Assembly: GCA_002508705.1 (NCBI GenBank)
Contig: DAYL01000029.1
Coordinates: forward strand, 196,885-260,884
DNA from: Methanoculleus sp. UBA374
Lineage (GTDB): Archaea > Halobacteriota > Methanomicrobia > Methanomicrobiales > Methanoculleaceae
Length of the DNA: 64,000 nt
Direction of reading: 5' to 3'
Position numbers and translations under genes: made by a program. Shown in pieces: positions 19,948 to 28,224 of this stretch. The notes below the pieces were generated by a model, which did no database searches, had not been told where the DNA came from, and saw only the letters and a program-made list of their open reading frames with translations. Each line of letters starts with the position of its first letter. Position 1 is the first letter of the stretch.

Positions 19948-20869
19948 GCGGCTCCATGAGCGTGGAGCGCGGAGCGTTGCTCTCCAGTTCCCCGCCGGAC
20001 TCGCGCGACAGGCGCCGCAGGTAGCCGCCGCACTCCGCGGTGCGGGCTTTTGGGTGATCGTCAGCGGCGATCCCTGCTACGGCGCCTGCGACCTTGCGCT
20101 CGACGCCCTCGCCCACGCCGACGTTCTGGTCCATTTCGGCCATGCGCCGGTCGAGGAGCGGCCGGACGTCCTCTACGAACCCGTCCGCTTTGATTTTGAC
20201 GTGGATGTGCTCAAAACGGCCCTCCCCCTCCTCCGTTCCCGCCGCATCGGCCTCGTCACCACGGTCCAGCACGCCCACCTGATCGGTGCGATGGCGGCAT
20301 ATCTCTGTGAGCACGGCGTCGAAGCGGTCGTCGCCCCCGGCGACGGGCGCACGCCGCTCCCCGGACAGGTCCTCGGGTGCAACTTCGCCGCTGCACGGGC
20401 GACGGGGGCCGGCGAGATCCTCTTCGTCGGGACCGGGGTCTTCCATCCCCTCGGGATCCGGCTCGCCACCCGGGCGCGGGTGGTGGCGCTCGACCCTTAC
20501 ACCCGCGAGGCGCAGGAGGTGGACGCTTCCCGCCTGGTCCGTCGCCGTGCCGCGGTTATGGAGAAAGCCCGTGATGCCGCAAGTTTCGGAATCATCGTCA
20601 GCACCAAGAGCGGTCAGCAGCGGATGAGTCTTGCCCGGCGGCTCGTCGCCCTCTCCGACCGGGCCGTGATCGTCGCGATGCGCGAGGTCTCGCCCGGAGA
20701 GATGCTCGACCTCGGGTTTGCGGCTTACGTGAACACCGCCTGCCCCCGGCTCGCCTACGACGACCAGGCCCGGTTCCCGGTCCCGGTGCTGACGCCGCCG
20801 GAGTTCGAGATCCTCTGCGGGGTCCGGGCCTGGGACGACTATACAATCGACGAGTACCTCGCACCATGA
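19916..20869 (+). CDS. dph2: Diphthamide synthase subunit Dph2 (3-amino-3-carboxypropyl transferase)
   Basis: Archaeal Dph2 uses a [4Fe-4S] cluster to cleave SAM in a non-classical radical reaction and transfers the aminocarboxypropyl group to a histidine of elongation factor aEF2. The protein of about 317 residues has the three cluster cysteines in their usual contexts: DPCYGACD, LGCNFAAA and NTACPRLAYDD. The start is uncertain: GTG at 19916 or TTG at 19922, the latter better placed after a GGTG site. Either start lies within the end of hpt. The gene overlaps the following methyltransferase by 4 bases, which joins two genes that modify the translation apparatus. Confidence 0.92.
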   Translation: MSLIPVSDLIERLHERGARSVALQFPAGLARQAPQVAAALRGAGFWVIVSGDPCYGACDLALDALAHADVLVHFGHAPVEERPDVLYEPVRFDFDVDVLKTALPLLRSRRIGLVTTVQHAHLIGAMAAYLCEHGVEAVVAPGDGRTPLPGQVLGCNFAAARATGAGEILFVGTGVFHPLGIRLATRARVVALDPYTREAQEVDASRLVRRRAAVMEKARDAASFGIIVSTKSGQQRMSLARRLVALSDRAVIVAMREVSPGEMLDLGFAAYVNTACPRLAYDDQARFPVPVLTPPEFEILCGVRAWDDYTIDEYLAP

Positions 20870-21477
20870 ACCTCCGGCAACTTGAGATGCGGCTTGAGCA
20901 TCTGGAGGGCTTTGAGCGGCCGACGACGCGCCTCGAACAGTATCAGACCCCGGCACCGGTGGCCGCCCGCCTCCTCCACCATGCCGCCATGCAGGGGGCG
21001 ATCACGGGGCGTCGGGTCTGCGACCTCGGGTGCGGGACCGGAATCCTTGCCCTGGGCGCGGCCCTCCTCGACGCAGCCGCCGTGATCGGGCTTGATATCG
21101 ATCCGGCCGCGATAAATGTGGCCCGGCGGAACGCCGGGGAGTTCGGCGTTTCGGTGGAATTTCTCGTCGCCGACGTCCGAAACCCCGACCTCGATCGGCG
21201 GCGGCTTTCCTGCGACACCGTCGTGATGAACCCGCCGTTCGGAGCGCAGAGGGCGCACGCCGACCGGCCGTTCATCGACCTCTCGCTTGAACTCGCGGTG
21301 GTGGTCTACGGCATCTTCAACGAGGGTTCGGCCCCGTTTGTCGCCGCCTATACCGAGGGCCGGGCGACGGTTGAGGAGGTGATCCGGTGCGCGTTTCCGC
21401 TCAAGCGGACGTTTGCCCACCACCGCCGGGAGCGCATGGATATCCCGGTAGAAGTCATACGCTTAAGGCGGATCTGA
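20866..21477 (+). CDS. METTL5-like RNA N6-adenine methyltransferase
   Basis: The 203-residue class I methyltransferase has the SAM motif VCDLGCGTGILALGA (51-65), an acidic residue after strand 2 (GLDIDPAAI) and the catalytic NPPF at 122-125, the mark of enzymes that methylate amino groups of adenine. The short size and the MNLRQLEMRLEHLEGFE start match the METTL5 family, which methylates one adenosine of small-subunit rRNA in eukaryotes with TRMT112 as partner. Function in this archaeon is inferred. Its ATG overlaps the dph2 stop (ATGA). Confidence 0.88.
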   Translation: MNLRQLEMRLEHLEGFERPTTRLEQYQTPAPVAARLLHHAAMQGAITGRRVCDLGCGTGILALGAALLDAAAVIGLDIDPAAINVARRNAGEFGVSVEFLVADVRNPDLDRRRLSCDTVVMNPPFGAQRAHADRPFIDLSLELAVVVYGIFNEGSAPFVAAYTEGRATVEEVIRCAFPLKRTFAHHRRERMDIPVEVIRLRRI

Positions 21478-21482
21478 CGTCC

Positions 21483-22673
21483 GTGACCGCCGATATAAAA
21501 CCGATCTGGAGGCTCTCTGCCGCCCACCTGGTGACCGATCTCTATTCGCCGGTTCTCCCTGCAATCCTGCCGCTCCTCATCGTCGACCAGGGCTACTCGT
21601 TCTTCCTTGCCGGGCTGATCGTCACGGTCTACACCCTCACGTCGTCGTTCGTGCAGCCGTTCGCCGGCTGGCTCTTCGATACCCGGGGGATCGCCGTCCC
21701 CATCAGCGTGAGCGTCCTCATCAGCGCGGTGTTCATCTCCGTGATAGGCCTCCTGGACAACTACTTCCTCGTCCTCGCCTCCGCCGCCGTCGCGGCGCTG
21801 GGAAACGCTTCTTTCCACCCGAGCGCGCTCGGGACCGTCAGCCGGCTGACCCAGGATGCACACCGGGGCAGGATCACCTCATTCTTCGTCATCGGCGGAA
21901 ACCTGGGCTACGCACTCGGTCCTATCTGTGCCGGCATCGTTGTCGGGCTGATGGGCCTTCCGGGCCTTGCCGTCCTTGTCATCCCCGGCCTCGTGATGGC
22001 GGCGGTGCTCCGGTGGACCCTGTCCGCTCCCGGACATACAGCGGTCCCGGCGGCGCAGGTCCGGACTGAACGGTCCGCGTACCGGGCGATCGTTCTTCTC
22101 GTCGCGGCCTCAAGCCTCCGTGCATGGGCCATATTCGGCTCGGTCGCGTTCCTTCCCACCATCCTCACCGAGCGCGGCATCGACCTTGTGACCGCGAACC
22201 TGATCGTATCGGGTATGCTTATCGCCGGGGTCGTCGGGCAACTCGTCGGGGGTGCGCTCTCCGACCGTTACGGCCGCAAAGAATTCACGATAGGCGGACT
22301 TGTTGCCGCCATCCCGCCCTTCGCCGTATTCCTGACCACCGGTGGTATCGTCTCCATCGTTGCGCTGATTATCTTTGGGTTCATCCTCTGGTCGACCTTT
22401 GCCGTCACCGTCGCCATGGCCCACGAAATGGCCCCGGGGAACGCCGGGCTCGTCTCCGGCCTCATGCTCGGGCTCGCGGTCGGCGTGGGCGGGATAGGGG
22501 TTGCGGTCACCGGCGCCATCGCTGATATGACCTCGCTTTCCCTTGGCCTCATGACGATCCCGCTTGCGATTGTCCTTGCCGTTCCGCTCTTCCTCGCCAC
22601 TTCCTACCCCTGGAAATCCCTCGGACGGAGCCGGCTCTCCTCCCGGGGGACGACCCCGCCCCAAACTCCTTAA
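21483..22673 (+). CDS. Major facilitator superfamily transporter
   Basis: The 396-residue protein has about 12 hydrophobic helices, with an MFS-type loop between the halves and GALSDRYGRKEFTIGG, a clear MFS motif A, at the start of the second half. The first half has LFDTRGIAVPISV in the matching place. It resembles Fsr-like (fosmidomycin resistance) exporters and sugar/drug efflux proteins, but the substrate is unknown. The start is GTG at 21483, five bases after the methyltransferase stop; an upstream in-frame codon would lie within that gene. It is the last member of the ppsA chain. Confidence 0.85.
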   Translation: MTADIKPIWRLSAAHLVTDLYSPVLPAILPLLIVDQGYSFFLAGLIVTVYTLTSSFVQPFAGWLFDTRGIAVPISVSVLISAVFISVIGLLDNYFLVLASAAVAALGNASFHPSALGTVSRLTQDAHRGRITSFFVIGGNLGYALGPICAGIVVGLMGLPGLAVLVIPGLVMAAVLRWTLSAPGHTAVPAAQVRTERSAYRAIVLLVAASSLRAWAIFGSVAFLPTILTERGIDLVTANLIVSGMLIAGVVGQLVGGALSDRYGRKEFTIGGLVAAIPPFAVFLTTGGIVSIVALIIFGFILWSTFAVTVAMAHEMAPGNAGLVSGLMLGLAVGVGGIGVAVTGAIADMTSLSLGLMTIPLAIVLAVPLFLATSYPWKSLGRSRLSSRGTTPPQTP

Positions 22674-22699
22674 GTACCGGGAGTGCCGATTCATCCCCG

Positions 22700-24346
22700 A
22701 TGGTCACCCGGCTTCAGCGTTACCGGCAGATCGCGGATGTGCTGACCCGATACGGTTTTGAGATCCTCGTCGACGAGTTCGTCTCCCGGAGCGAACGACG
22801 CCGGGGGCTCCACCGGGCCCCGGAAGAGAAGCGATCGGTGTACGAACGTATCCGCCTTGCCATCGAGGAACTGGGGCCCACGTACATAAAGTTCGGCCAG
22901 ATAATGAGCACACGCCGGGAGCTCCTCCCGCCGGAGCTTATCCAGGAACTGCAGAAGCTCCAGGATCGGGTGGCTCCGGTCCCGTTTGAGGAGATCCGAC
23001 CGGTGATCACGCAGTACTGCCCGAACCTCGAGGAGTGTTTCGCCGTCGTCGAGGAGGAGCCGGTTGCAGCGGCTTCCCTCTCGCAGGTGCACCGCGCGGT
23101 GACGAAGGACAGCCGGGTCGTCGCCCTCAAGGTGCAGCGCCCCGGGATTCCCGACCTCATCGAGACCGATCTCGTGATCCTGCGGTCGCTTGTGGCCCGG
23201 GCGGAGTCGATCTTTCCTGACCTGCGGGTCTATAACCTCCAGGGCATGGTCGACGAATTTTCGGTCCAGATCCGGCGCGAACTGGACTTTACCCAGGACG
23301 GAATGAACGCGGACCGACTCAGACGAAACATGAGTGGTCTCCCGTGCGTGAAGATCCCGCGCATCCACTGGAAGATCTCCGGGCCCCACCTGCTTGCCAT
23401 GGACTACGTCGAAGGAGTCCGGATCGACGACGTGGAGGCTCTACGGAGATTTGGTCTCTTCCCGGAAGATATTGCCGAGATCGGGTTTGAGGCTTATGTC
23501 AAGCAGATCTTCGTCGACGGTTTCTTTCACGGGGACCCCCACCCGGGAAACCTTCTGGTGACGGAGCGAGGGGAGGTCATCTTCCTCGACTTCGGGATCG
23601 TCGGCGTCCTCCGTCTGGAGAGAAGACGGGTCTTCGTCGATCTCCTCCTCGCCATGACCCGGACGGACGTCGACGGCGTGATTACAGCGTTGCAGAGGCT
23701 CGACGTCCGGATCAGCCCGGCGGTTCTCGATGCCCTCAAGGACGACCTCTACCTGGTGCTGCTTGATTATCGGGAGACGAAGATCGAGCAGGTGAACTTT
23801 GCGACAACGATTCAGGGCCTGACCGATGCCCTCCGCAGGTATCGCATCCGGGTGCCGTCCACCCTGATGCTCATGATGAAGGTGATCGTCATGGTGATGG
23901 CCATCGGCGTTCGGCTCGACCCCACGTTCAACTTTGACCGGCGAATCCGACCGTACCTGACGGAGATCGCTGCACGGCAGCGGCTCTCTCCGGATAACAT
24001 GACGGGTGCGATACGGTCCCTTGTGAGTGCGACGGAGAATCTGCTTGCCATCCCGGGGAACGTGAACGAGACTCTGAAGGCCTTTTCGGAGGGCACCATC
24101 ACGGTCAAACTCGCGAACCGCGACCTCACCGCAATCGTCGGCGTCATCGACCGGACGAGCGACAAGATCGTCGTCGGACTGGTGGTCGCTGCAATCGTCG
24201 TGGGCTCGTCGGTGGTGCTCCGGGTGGCCGATCTCCCGGTTCCTGGATACGTCTCGATCCTCGCCACCCTGGGCTACGTGTTTGCGGTGCTTGTCGGATT
24301 CTATGCAGTCTATCGGGTTCTCAGGTACGGCCACGCTCTCCGGTGA
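22700..24346 (+). CDS. UbiB/ABC1/ADCK family atypical kinase
   Basis: The 548-residue protein has the marks of the UbiB family: the KxGQ region (YIKFGQIMSTR, 63-72), the alanine-rich nucleotide loop AAASLSQVH (123-131), the lysine in ALKVQRPG (K144), HGDPHPGNLL (277-286) and DFG (297-299). Two membrane helices at the C terminus (about 494-545) anchor it. In bacteria and mitochondria these proteins support ubiquinone synthesis. Methanogens of this order are not known to make ubiquinone, so the role here is open, perhaps in isoprenoid lipid handling. A TATA-like CTTAAGTACC lies at about 22669-22678, giving a nearly leaderless transcript. Confidence 0.92.
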   Translation: MVTRLQRYRQIADVLTRYGFEILVDEFVSRSERRRGLHRAPEEKRSVYERIRLAIEELGPTYIKFGQIMSTRRELLPPELIQELQKLQDRVAPVPFEEIRPVITQYCPNLEECFAVVEEEPVAAASLSQVHRAVTKDSRVVALKVQRPGIPDLIETDLVILRSLVARAESIFPDLRVYNLQGMVDEFSVQIRRELDFTQDGMNADRLRRNMSGLPCVKIPRIHWKISGPHLLAMDYVEGVRIDDVEALRRFGLFPEDIAEIGFEAYVKQIFVDGFFHGDPHPGNLLVTERGEVIFLDFGIVGVLRLERRRVFVDLLLAMTRTDVDGVITALQRLDVRISPAVLDALKDDLYLVLLDYRETKIEQVNFATTIQGLTDALRRYRIRVPSTLMLMMKVIVMVMAIGVRLDPTFNFDRRIRPYLTEIAARQRLSPDNMTGAIRSLVSATENLLAIPGNVNETLKAFSEGTITVKLANRDLTAIVGVIDRTSDKIVVGLVVAAIVVGSSVVLRVADLPVPGYVSILATLGYVFAVLVGFYAVYRVLRYGHALR

Positions 24347-24392
24347 AACCCGGGTTTTGACTGACAGCGGGCTGAGACGGACGTAAAAAAAG

Positions 24393-24677
24393 TTATTCGG
24401 ACTTTTTCTTGAAGAACAACTTGCAGTGGCAGGCCCCCTGCTCTTCAATCTCTTTCTCGTGGTAGATACAGGGACAGACGATGAGCTGGTCTTTCTCGAC
24501 GTCCCCGCTCCGGAGCCTGCAGGGGCAGTATGCCGCCCCGAGCCGTTCCTGGTTCCGTGCGAGCCCGCGGAGAACGGCCGAGAGTTGCTTCTCGTCGACG
24601 TTTAAGACAAAGCCTTTCTCCTTCGCGTACACCTTTGCCCTGGTCCGCTCCGCTTCGATTTTCTCTTCTGCTGTCAT
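24393..24677 (-). CDS. Ferredoxin:thioredoxin reductase catalytic-subunit-like protein
   Basis: The 94-residue protein has the six cysteines of the FTR catalytic subunit in order: C51-P-C53, C68-P-C70 and C83-H-C85. In FTR four of them hold a [4Fe-4S] cluster and two form the active disulfide that reduces thioredoxin. No variable subunit is seen nearby, as is usual in methanogens, where such proteins take electrons from ferredoxin. The ATG at 24677 is preferred, with GGAG 11 bases upstream; an ATG seven codons earlier is possible. It is the last gene after purC-purS-purQ, a 17-base gap from purQ. Confidence 0.9.
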   Translation of the reverse strand: MTAEEKIEAERTRAKVYAKEKGFVLNVDEKQLSAVLRGLARNQERLGAAYCPCRLRSGDVEKDQLIVCPCIYHEKEIEEQGACHCKLFFKKKSE

Positions 24678-24694
24678 GATACAACTAACTCCTA

Positions 24695-25408
24695 TCATCC
24701 GGGTTTCCGGCGCCCGTACTCTTCGATATGGGCTATCATCGATTTAAATATCTTTATCCCATCCTCCGAGCCGAGCGCCCGTTCGCTCGCTCGCTCGGGA
24801 TGCGGCATCATCGCAAGCACGTTCCCCGCTTCCGAGAGGACGCCGGTGATGCTCTCCGCCGACCCGTTCGGGTTGCTCTCCGGCGTCGCGTTGCCGTGCT
24901 CGTCGCAGAACCGGAACGCGACCCGCTTTTCGCGGTTCAACCGCGCGATCACATCATCGGGGGCGACGTAGCGCCCCTCCGCATGAGCGATCGGCACCCG
25001 GATGACCTCGCCCTCGTGGTAGAGCGCGGTGAACGGCGATCCGGTGCTCTCGACGCGAAGGCAGACATGCCGCGAGATGAACTTGGGGTAAGCGTTCAGC
25101 GTGAAGGTGCCCGGGACCAGTCCGGCCTCCGAGCCGATCTGCGCACCGTTGCAGATCCCGAGGACCAGTCTCCCCTCTTTCGCGTGCCTGATGATGTCGG
25201 TCATGATCGGGGTCCGTGCGGCGATGGCTCCGGCCCGGAGGTAATCCCCGTAGGAGAACCCGCCGGGCAGCACCACCGCATCGTATGGTCGTCTGAGTCC
25301 GTCCTTGTACCAGACGAGATCCGTCTCGACCCCGCAGACGTCCGCAAGGACGTGGTAGGTGTCCCGGTCGCAGTTGCTGCCGCCGAACTGTACCACAGCG
25401 AACCTCAT
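24695..25408 (-). CDS. purQ: Phosphoribosylformylglycinamidine synthase, glutaminase subunit PurQ
   Basis: PurQ releases ammonia from glutamine for FGAM synthesis in the fourth step of purine synthesis. The 237-residue class I amidotransferase has the nucleophile C86 in GICNGAQIG, the oxyanion region PGGFSYGDYLRAGAIAA and the C-terminal His-Glu of MMPHPERASE. It works with PurS, encoded three bases upstream, and with a separate PurL that is not in this window. The three-subunit form is normal in archaea. Confidence 0.96.
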   Translation of the reverse strand: MRFAVVQFGGSNCDRDTYHVLADVCGVETDLVWYKDGLRRPYDAVVLPGGFSYGDYLRAGAIAARTPIMTDIIRHAKEGRLVLGICNGAQIGSEAGLVPGTFTLNAYPKFISRHVCLRVESTGSPFTALYHEGEVIRVPIAHAEGRYVAPDDVIARLNREKRVAFRFCDEHGNATPESNPNGSAESITGVLSEAGNVLAMMPHPERASERALGSEDGIKIFKSMIAHIEEYGRRKPG

Positions 25409-25411
25409 GCC

Positions 25412-25654
25412 TTACTCAACCTCAATCGTGTAGTGGTGAATGACCGGGTTTGCAAGGAGCCGCTCGCACATCTGTCCTGCTGCTTCTCGCGCCGCCGCCG
25501 TGTCCGCCGCATCAAGCGTGATCCGGAAGAGCCGTGCCGTGTCCAGATCCTCGGTCGGAAACCCAAGGTTTGTGAGGGCGTGCTGGATGGCGCGCGCTTC
25601 GGGGTTCAACATTCCCTCTTTCAGTCCAATGGTGACGGTAACGTTGTACTTCAT
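25412..25654 (-). CDS. purS: Phosphoribosylformylglycinamidine synthase subunit PurS
   Basis: PurS is the small bridging subunit between PurQ and PurL. The 80-residue protein has the typical start YNVTVTIGLKEGMLNPEARAIQHALTNLG broken here into its parts: a beta strand, LNPEARAIQHAL and LGFPTEDLDTARLF. Size is normal for the family. Its ATG overlaps the purC stop codon (ATGA), and it ends three bases before purQ, so purC, purS and purQ are probably coupled. Confidence 0.95.
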   Translation of the reverse strand: MKYNVTVTIGLKEGMLNPEARAIQHALTNLGFPTEDLDTARLFRITLDAADTAAAREAAGQMCERLLANPVIHHYTIEVE

Positions 25655-26376
25655 GCGGATTCACCCCGGGGCGGGGAGAGAATGCGTTTCGCGACCCCGG
25701 CGTAGGTCTCCATAACGTCTCCCTTGTTGAAGCGGTAGACATCCTTATCGAGAGACGTTCCGGTCTGTTTATCCCAGAGCCGCATCGAGTCCATGCTGAT
25801 CTCGTCGCCGACGAAGATCTCTTCGTTGTAACGGCCGAATTCGAGTTTGAAATCGACCAGGGTAATGCCGCGCGCGTCAAGGTACTCCCGGAGGATCTCG
25901 TTTATCGCGAGCACCTCGGCTTTGATCTGGTCGAGCTCCTCGGGCGCAACGAGTTTCAGAGCGTAGATCAGGTCGTCGTTCAACATCGGGTCGTGATGGG
26001 TGTCGCTCTTGTAATCGATGACGATCACCGGCGGGTCGAGCGGCTCCCCTTCCCTGAACGGGTAGTTGCGCACGATGGACCCGGCTGCGACGTTCCTGAC
26101 GATCACCTCAAGCGGGATCATCGTGAGCGCCCGCACTGCGAGGGTGGCGGGCTCGATGCTTTCGAGGTAGTGGGTCCGGACCCCGTTCTCTTCAAGGTAC
26201 CTGAAGAGGAAGGAGGAGACCTCCGCGTTATATCTCCCCTTGCCGCCCAGGGTATCTTTTTTCTCGCCGTCAAAGGCCGTGATGTCGTCCCGGAACTTCA
26301 TGATGTATACTCCCGGGTCGTCGGTACGATAGACGGACTTCGCCTTCCCTGTGTAGAGGAGGTCAACCTGTTTCAT
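25651..26376 (-). CDS. purC: SAICAR synthase PurC
   Basis: PurC joins aspartate to CAIR in purine synthesis. The 241-residue protein starts MKQVDLLYTGKAKSVYRTDD, with the ATP-binding GKAK of the family. It also has FRDDITAFDGEKKDTLGGKG for nucleotide binding, the conserved LESIEPATLAVRALTMIPLEVIVRN region and SMDSMRLWD near the C terminus. The ATG at 26376 follows GGAG with a 9-base spacing; an in-frame TTG two codons earlier is too close to it. Forty-three bases separate it from cofG upstream. Confidence 0.96.
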   Translation of the reverse strand: MKQVDLLYTGKAKSVYRTDDPGVYIMKFRDDITAFDGEKKDTLGGKGRYNAEVSSFLFRYLEENGVRTHYLESIEPATLAVRALTMIPLEVIVRNVAAGSIVRNYPFREGEPLDPPVIVIDYKSDTHHDPMLNDDLIYALKLVAPEELDQIKAEVLAINEILREYLDARGITLVDFKLEFGRYNEEIFVGDEISMDSMRLWDKQTGTSLDKDVYRFNKGDVMETYAGVAKRILSPPRGESA

Positions 26377-26419
26377 GGGCAAAATCTCCTGATAGATGTT
26401 GTCGGGCTAAATGATGAGG

Positions 26420-27415
26420 TTATGCTCCCTCCCTCCGGCCTGGTGCCGCGATCCTCTCCGCGAGCCGCCGGATCAGGGGTTCGAGCACGGGGGAATACCA
26501 CCCTTTCTCGATGTACTGCGGGTAGATACAGAGCCGTTCGGCGAGATCGGCGTCTCCGGCCACTCTCCGGAGTTCCTCGATCTGCGGCCAGGGGTGTTCG
26601 GGGTTGACGTAGTCGATGGTGAGCGGGGAGACCCCGCCGAGGTCGTCCACGCCGCACTCGACGAGGCGGGCGGCGTCGGCAAGGTTCGGGGGTATCTGCA
26701 CAGCCACATCCGCCGGGAGGATCTCCCGGGCGAGGGTTATCGTCGCGCGTAAGTCGTCTGTTTCGGGAGCCGGAGCGCCCTCCATCGGCGTCCCCGGCTT
26801 AGGGCAGAAGTTCTGCACGATCACCTCCTGGATGTGGCCGAACCGCGAATGAAGGTCCCGGATGACCCGGAGCGACTCCTCCCGGTCCTCCGGCGTCTCT
26901 CCGATCCCGATTAATATCCCGGTCGTGAACGGAATGGAGAGTTTTCCGGCGTTCTCAATCATCTCGATCCTGACCGCCGGATCTTTTCCCGGCGAGTCCC
27001 GGTGCGCGGGGACGTCCGCGGTCGTCTCCAGCATCAGGCCCATGCTCGCGTTCACCTCGCGGAGCCGGTCAAGTTCCTCGTAGGAGAGGATGCCGGCGTT
27101 GGTGTGCGGCAGGAGCCCTCTTTCTACGGCCGCAAGAGAGAGGTCGTAGAGGTAGTCGAGGATATCTGCATAGCCGAGTTTCCCCAGTTTCGCCGCAAAG
27201 CCGGGCACCCTGCCGGGCCGCTCCCCGAAGGTGAAGAGCGCCTCCGTGCAGCCGAGGCCGGCACCCGCATCCATGGTCCTGATCGCCTCGTCGGGGGGCA
27301 TGATGCACCCCTCCCGCACCGGAGTCCGGAAGCAGCAGTAACCGCAATGGTTGGCGCAGACTGTTGTTATGGGGAGGAATACGTTTTTTGAAAAGGTGAT
27401 CACGCGGCGGCGCAT
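26420..27415 (-). CDS. cofG: FO synthase subunit 1, CofG (radical SAM)
   Basis: CofG together with CofH makes FO, the deazaflavin core of coenzyme F420, from 5-amino-6-ribitylaminouracil and tyrosine. The protein of 331 residues has the radical SAM triad C20-x3-C24-x2-C27 (CANHCGYC) near the start. The TIM-barrel continues through LETTADVPAHRDSPGKDP and FCPKPGTPM. A long in-frame extension to 27532 lacks family similarity, so the ATG at 27415 is chosen. cofH is not seen in this window. The gene diverges from cofC and leads into purC. Confidence 0.95.
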   Translation of the reverse strand: MRRRVITFSKNVFLPITTVCANHCGYCCFRTPVREGCIMPPDEAIRTMDAGAGLGCTEALFTFGERPGRVPGFAAKLGKLGYADILDYLYDLSLAAVERGLLPHTNAGILSYEELDRLREVNASMGLMLETTADVPAHRDSPGKDPAVRIEMIENAGKLSIPFTTGILIGIGETPEDREESLRVIRDLHSRFGHIQEVIVQNFCPKPGTPMEGAPAPETDDLRATITLAREILPADVAVQIPPNLADAARLVECGVDDLGGVSPLTIDYVNPEHPWPQIEELRRVAGDADLAERLCIYPQYIEKGWYSPVLEPLIRRLAERIAAPGRREGA

Positions 27416-27486
27416 GGATATATGTCGTCTCCCCCCGACATGAACTTTAGGGAGCGATCTCTCGGGTGCGTCCGAAGCGATACTAC

Positions 27487-27524
27487 AATAAAATTGTCTA
27501 AAGACAAGTGATATGGGTTTTATG
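27487..27524. promoter_or_regulatory. Divergent cofG/cofC promoter region with a palindrome
   Basis: TTGTCT-AA-AGACAA (27494-27507) is a perfect inverted repeat. On its left, on the minus strand, CAATTTTATTGTAG (TATA for cofG); on its right GGTTTTATGC (about 27514-27523; TATA for cofC). A single bound factor could control both F420 genes. The TATA calls are moderate. Confidence 0.45.
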
Positions 27525-27576
27525 CGACGCATCCGTAACGATGCCTTTTTGAGAGTGTCCCGACAACCGATTCACA

Positions 27577-28224
27577 ATGTACTTTCACGCGCTCATTCCT
27601 TTTAAGCCTACGAACCCCAAGACACGCCTCTCCTGCATCCTCACCCAGGAAGAGCGTGAGGCGTTCGCCCGGGCGATGCTTGGAGACGTGATCGCCTCCG
27701 TGCTGAAGTCGGGGTGCAGCGCCACCCTGCTCTGCACCCACCCCTTCAAATACGAGAACGCGCTCATTGCCGTCCGGAAAGAGTCGTTGAACGATGCGAT
27801 CAACTGGGCGCTCGGTCAGTTCCACTGTCCGGCGCTCATCATCATGGCCGACCTTCCCCTGGTGACGGCCGGGGATATCCAGCGGCTGATCCGCACCGAG
27901 AAGGATATGTCCATCGTGCCGGGCCGGGGCGGCGGGACGAACGTCATATTCTTAAAGAAACCGCGATGCTTCCACGCCGACTTCTACGGCGCAAGTTTCC
28001 TCGATCACCTCCGTGTCGCCGGGGAGTGCGGCTTCTCCGTCGAAGTGATCGATTCGTTCCGGATGTCGACCGATATCGATGAGAAGGAGGACCTGGTCGA
28101 GATCCTCATCCATGGGAGGGGAAGAAAGAGCCGGGAGTTCCTGGAAGAGTCAGGGTTCTCTCTTGCCATCGACGAGAAGGGACGGGTCGGCGTGAAGCGC
28201 GACGCCCATAAAGAGGCACTCTGA
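27577..28224 (+). CDS. cofC: 2-phospho-L-lactate guanylyltransferase CofC
   Basis: CofC activates 2-phospho-L-lactate (or a related three-carbon acid) with GTP so that CofD can attach it to FO. The 215-residue nucleotidyltransferase starts MYFHALIPFKPTNPKTRLS, which contains the nucleotide-binding PFK...KTRL set. It also has MADLPLVTAGDI (metal-binding aspartate) and PGRGGGTNVIFLKKP, features of the archaeal CofC family. It is transcribed away from cofG. Its last 75 bases overlap the 3' end of cofE on the other strand. Confidence 0.95.
   Translation: MYFHALIPFKPTNPKTRLSCILTQEEREAFARAMLGDVIASVLKSGCSATLLCTHPFKYENALIAVRKESLNDAINWALGQFHCPALIIMADLPLVTAGDIQRLIRTEKDMSIVPGRGGGTNVIFLKKPRCFHADFYGASFLDHLRVAGECGFSVEVIDSFRMSTDIDEKEDLVEILIHGRGRKSREFLEESGFSLAIDEKGRVGVKRDAHKEAL

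Noticed and set aside
27416..27532. 39-residue N-terminal extension of cofG
   Set aside because: The extension would run through the divergent promoter region and lacks similarity to CofG proteins, which start just before the radical SAM cysteines.
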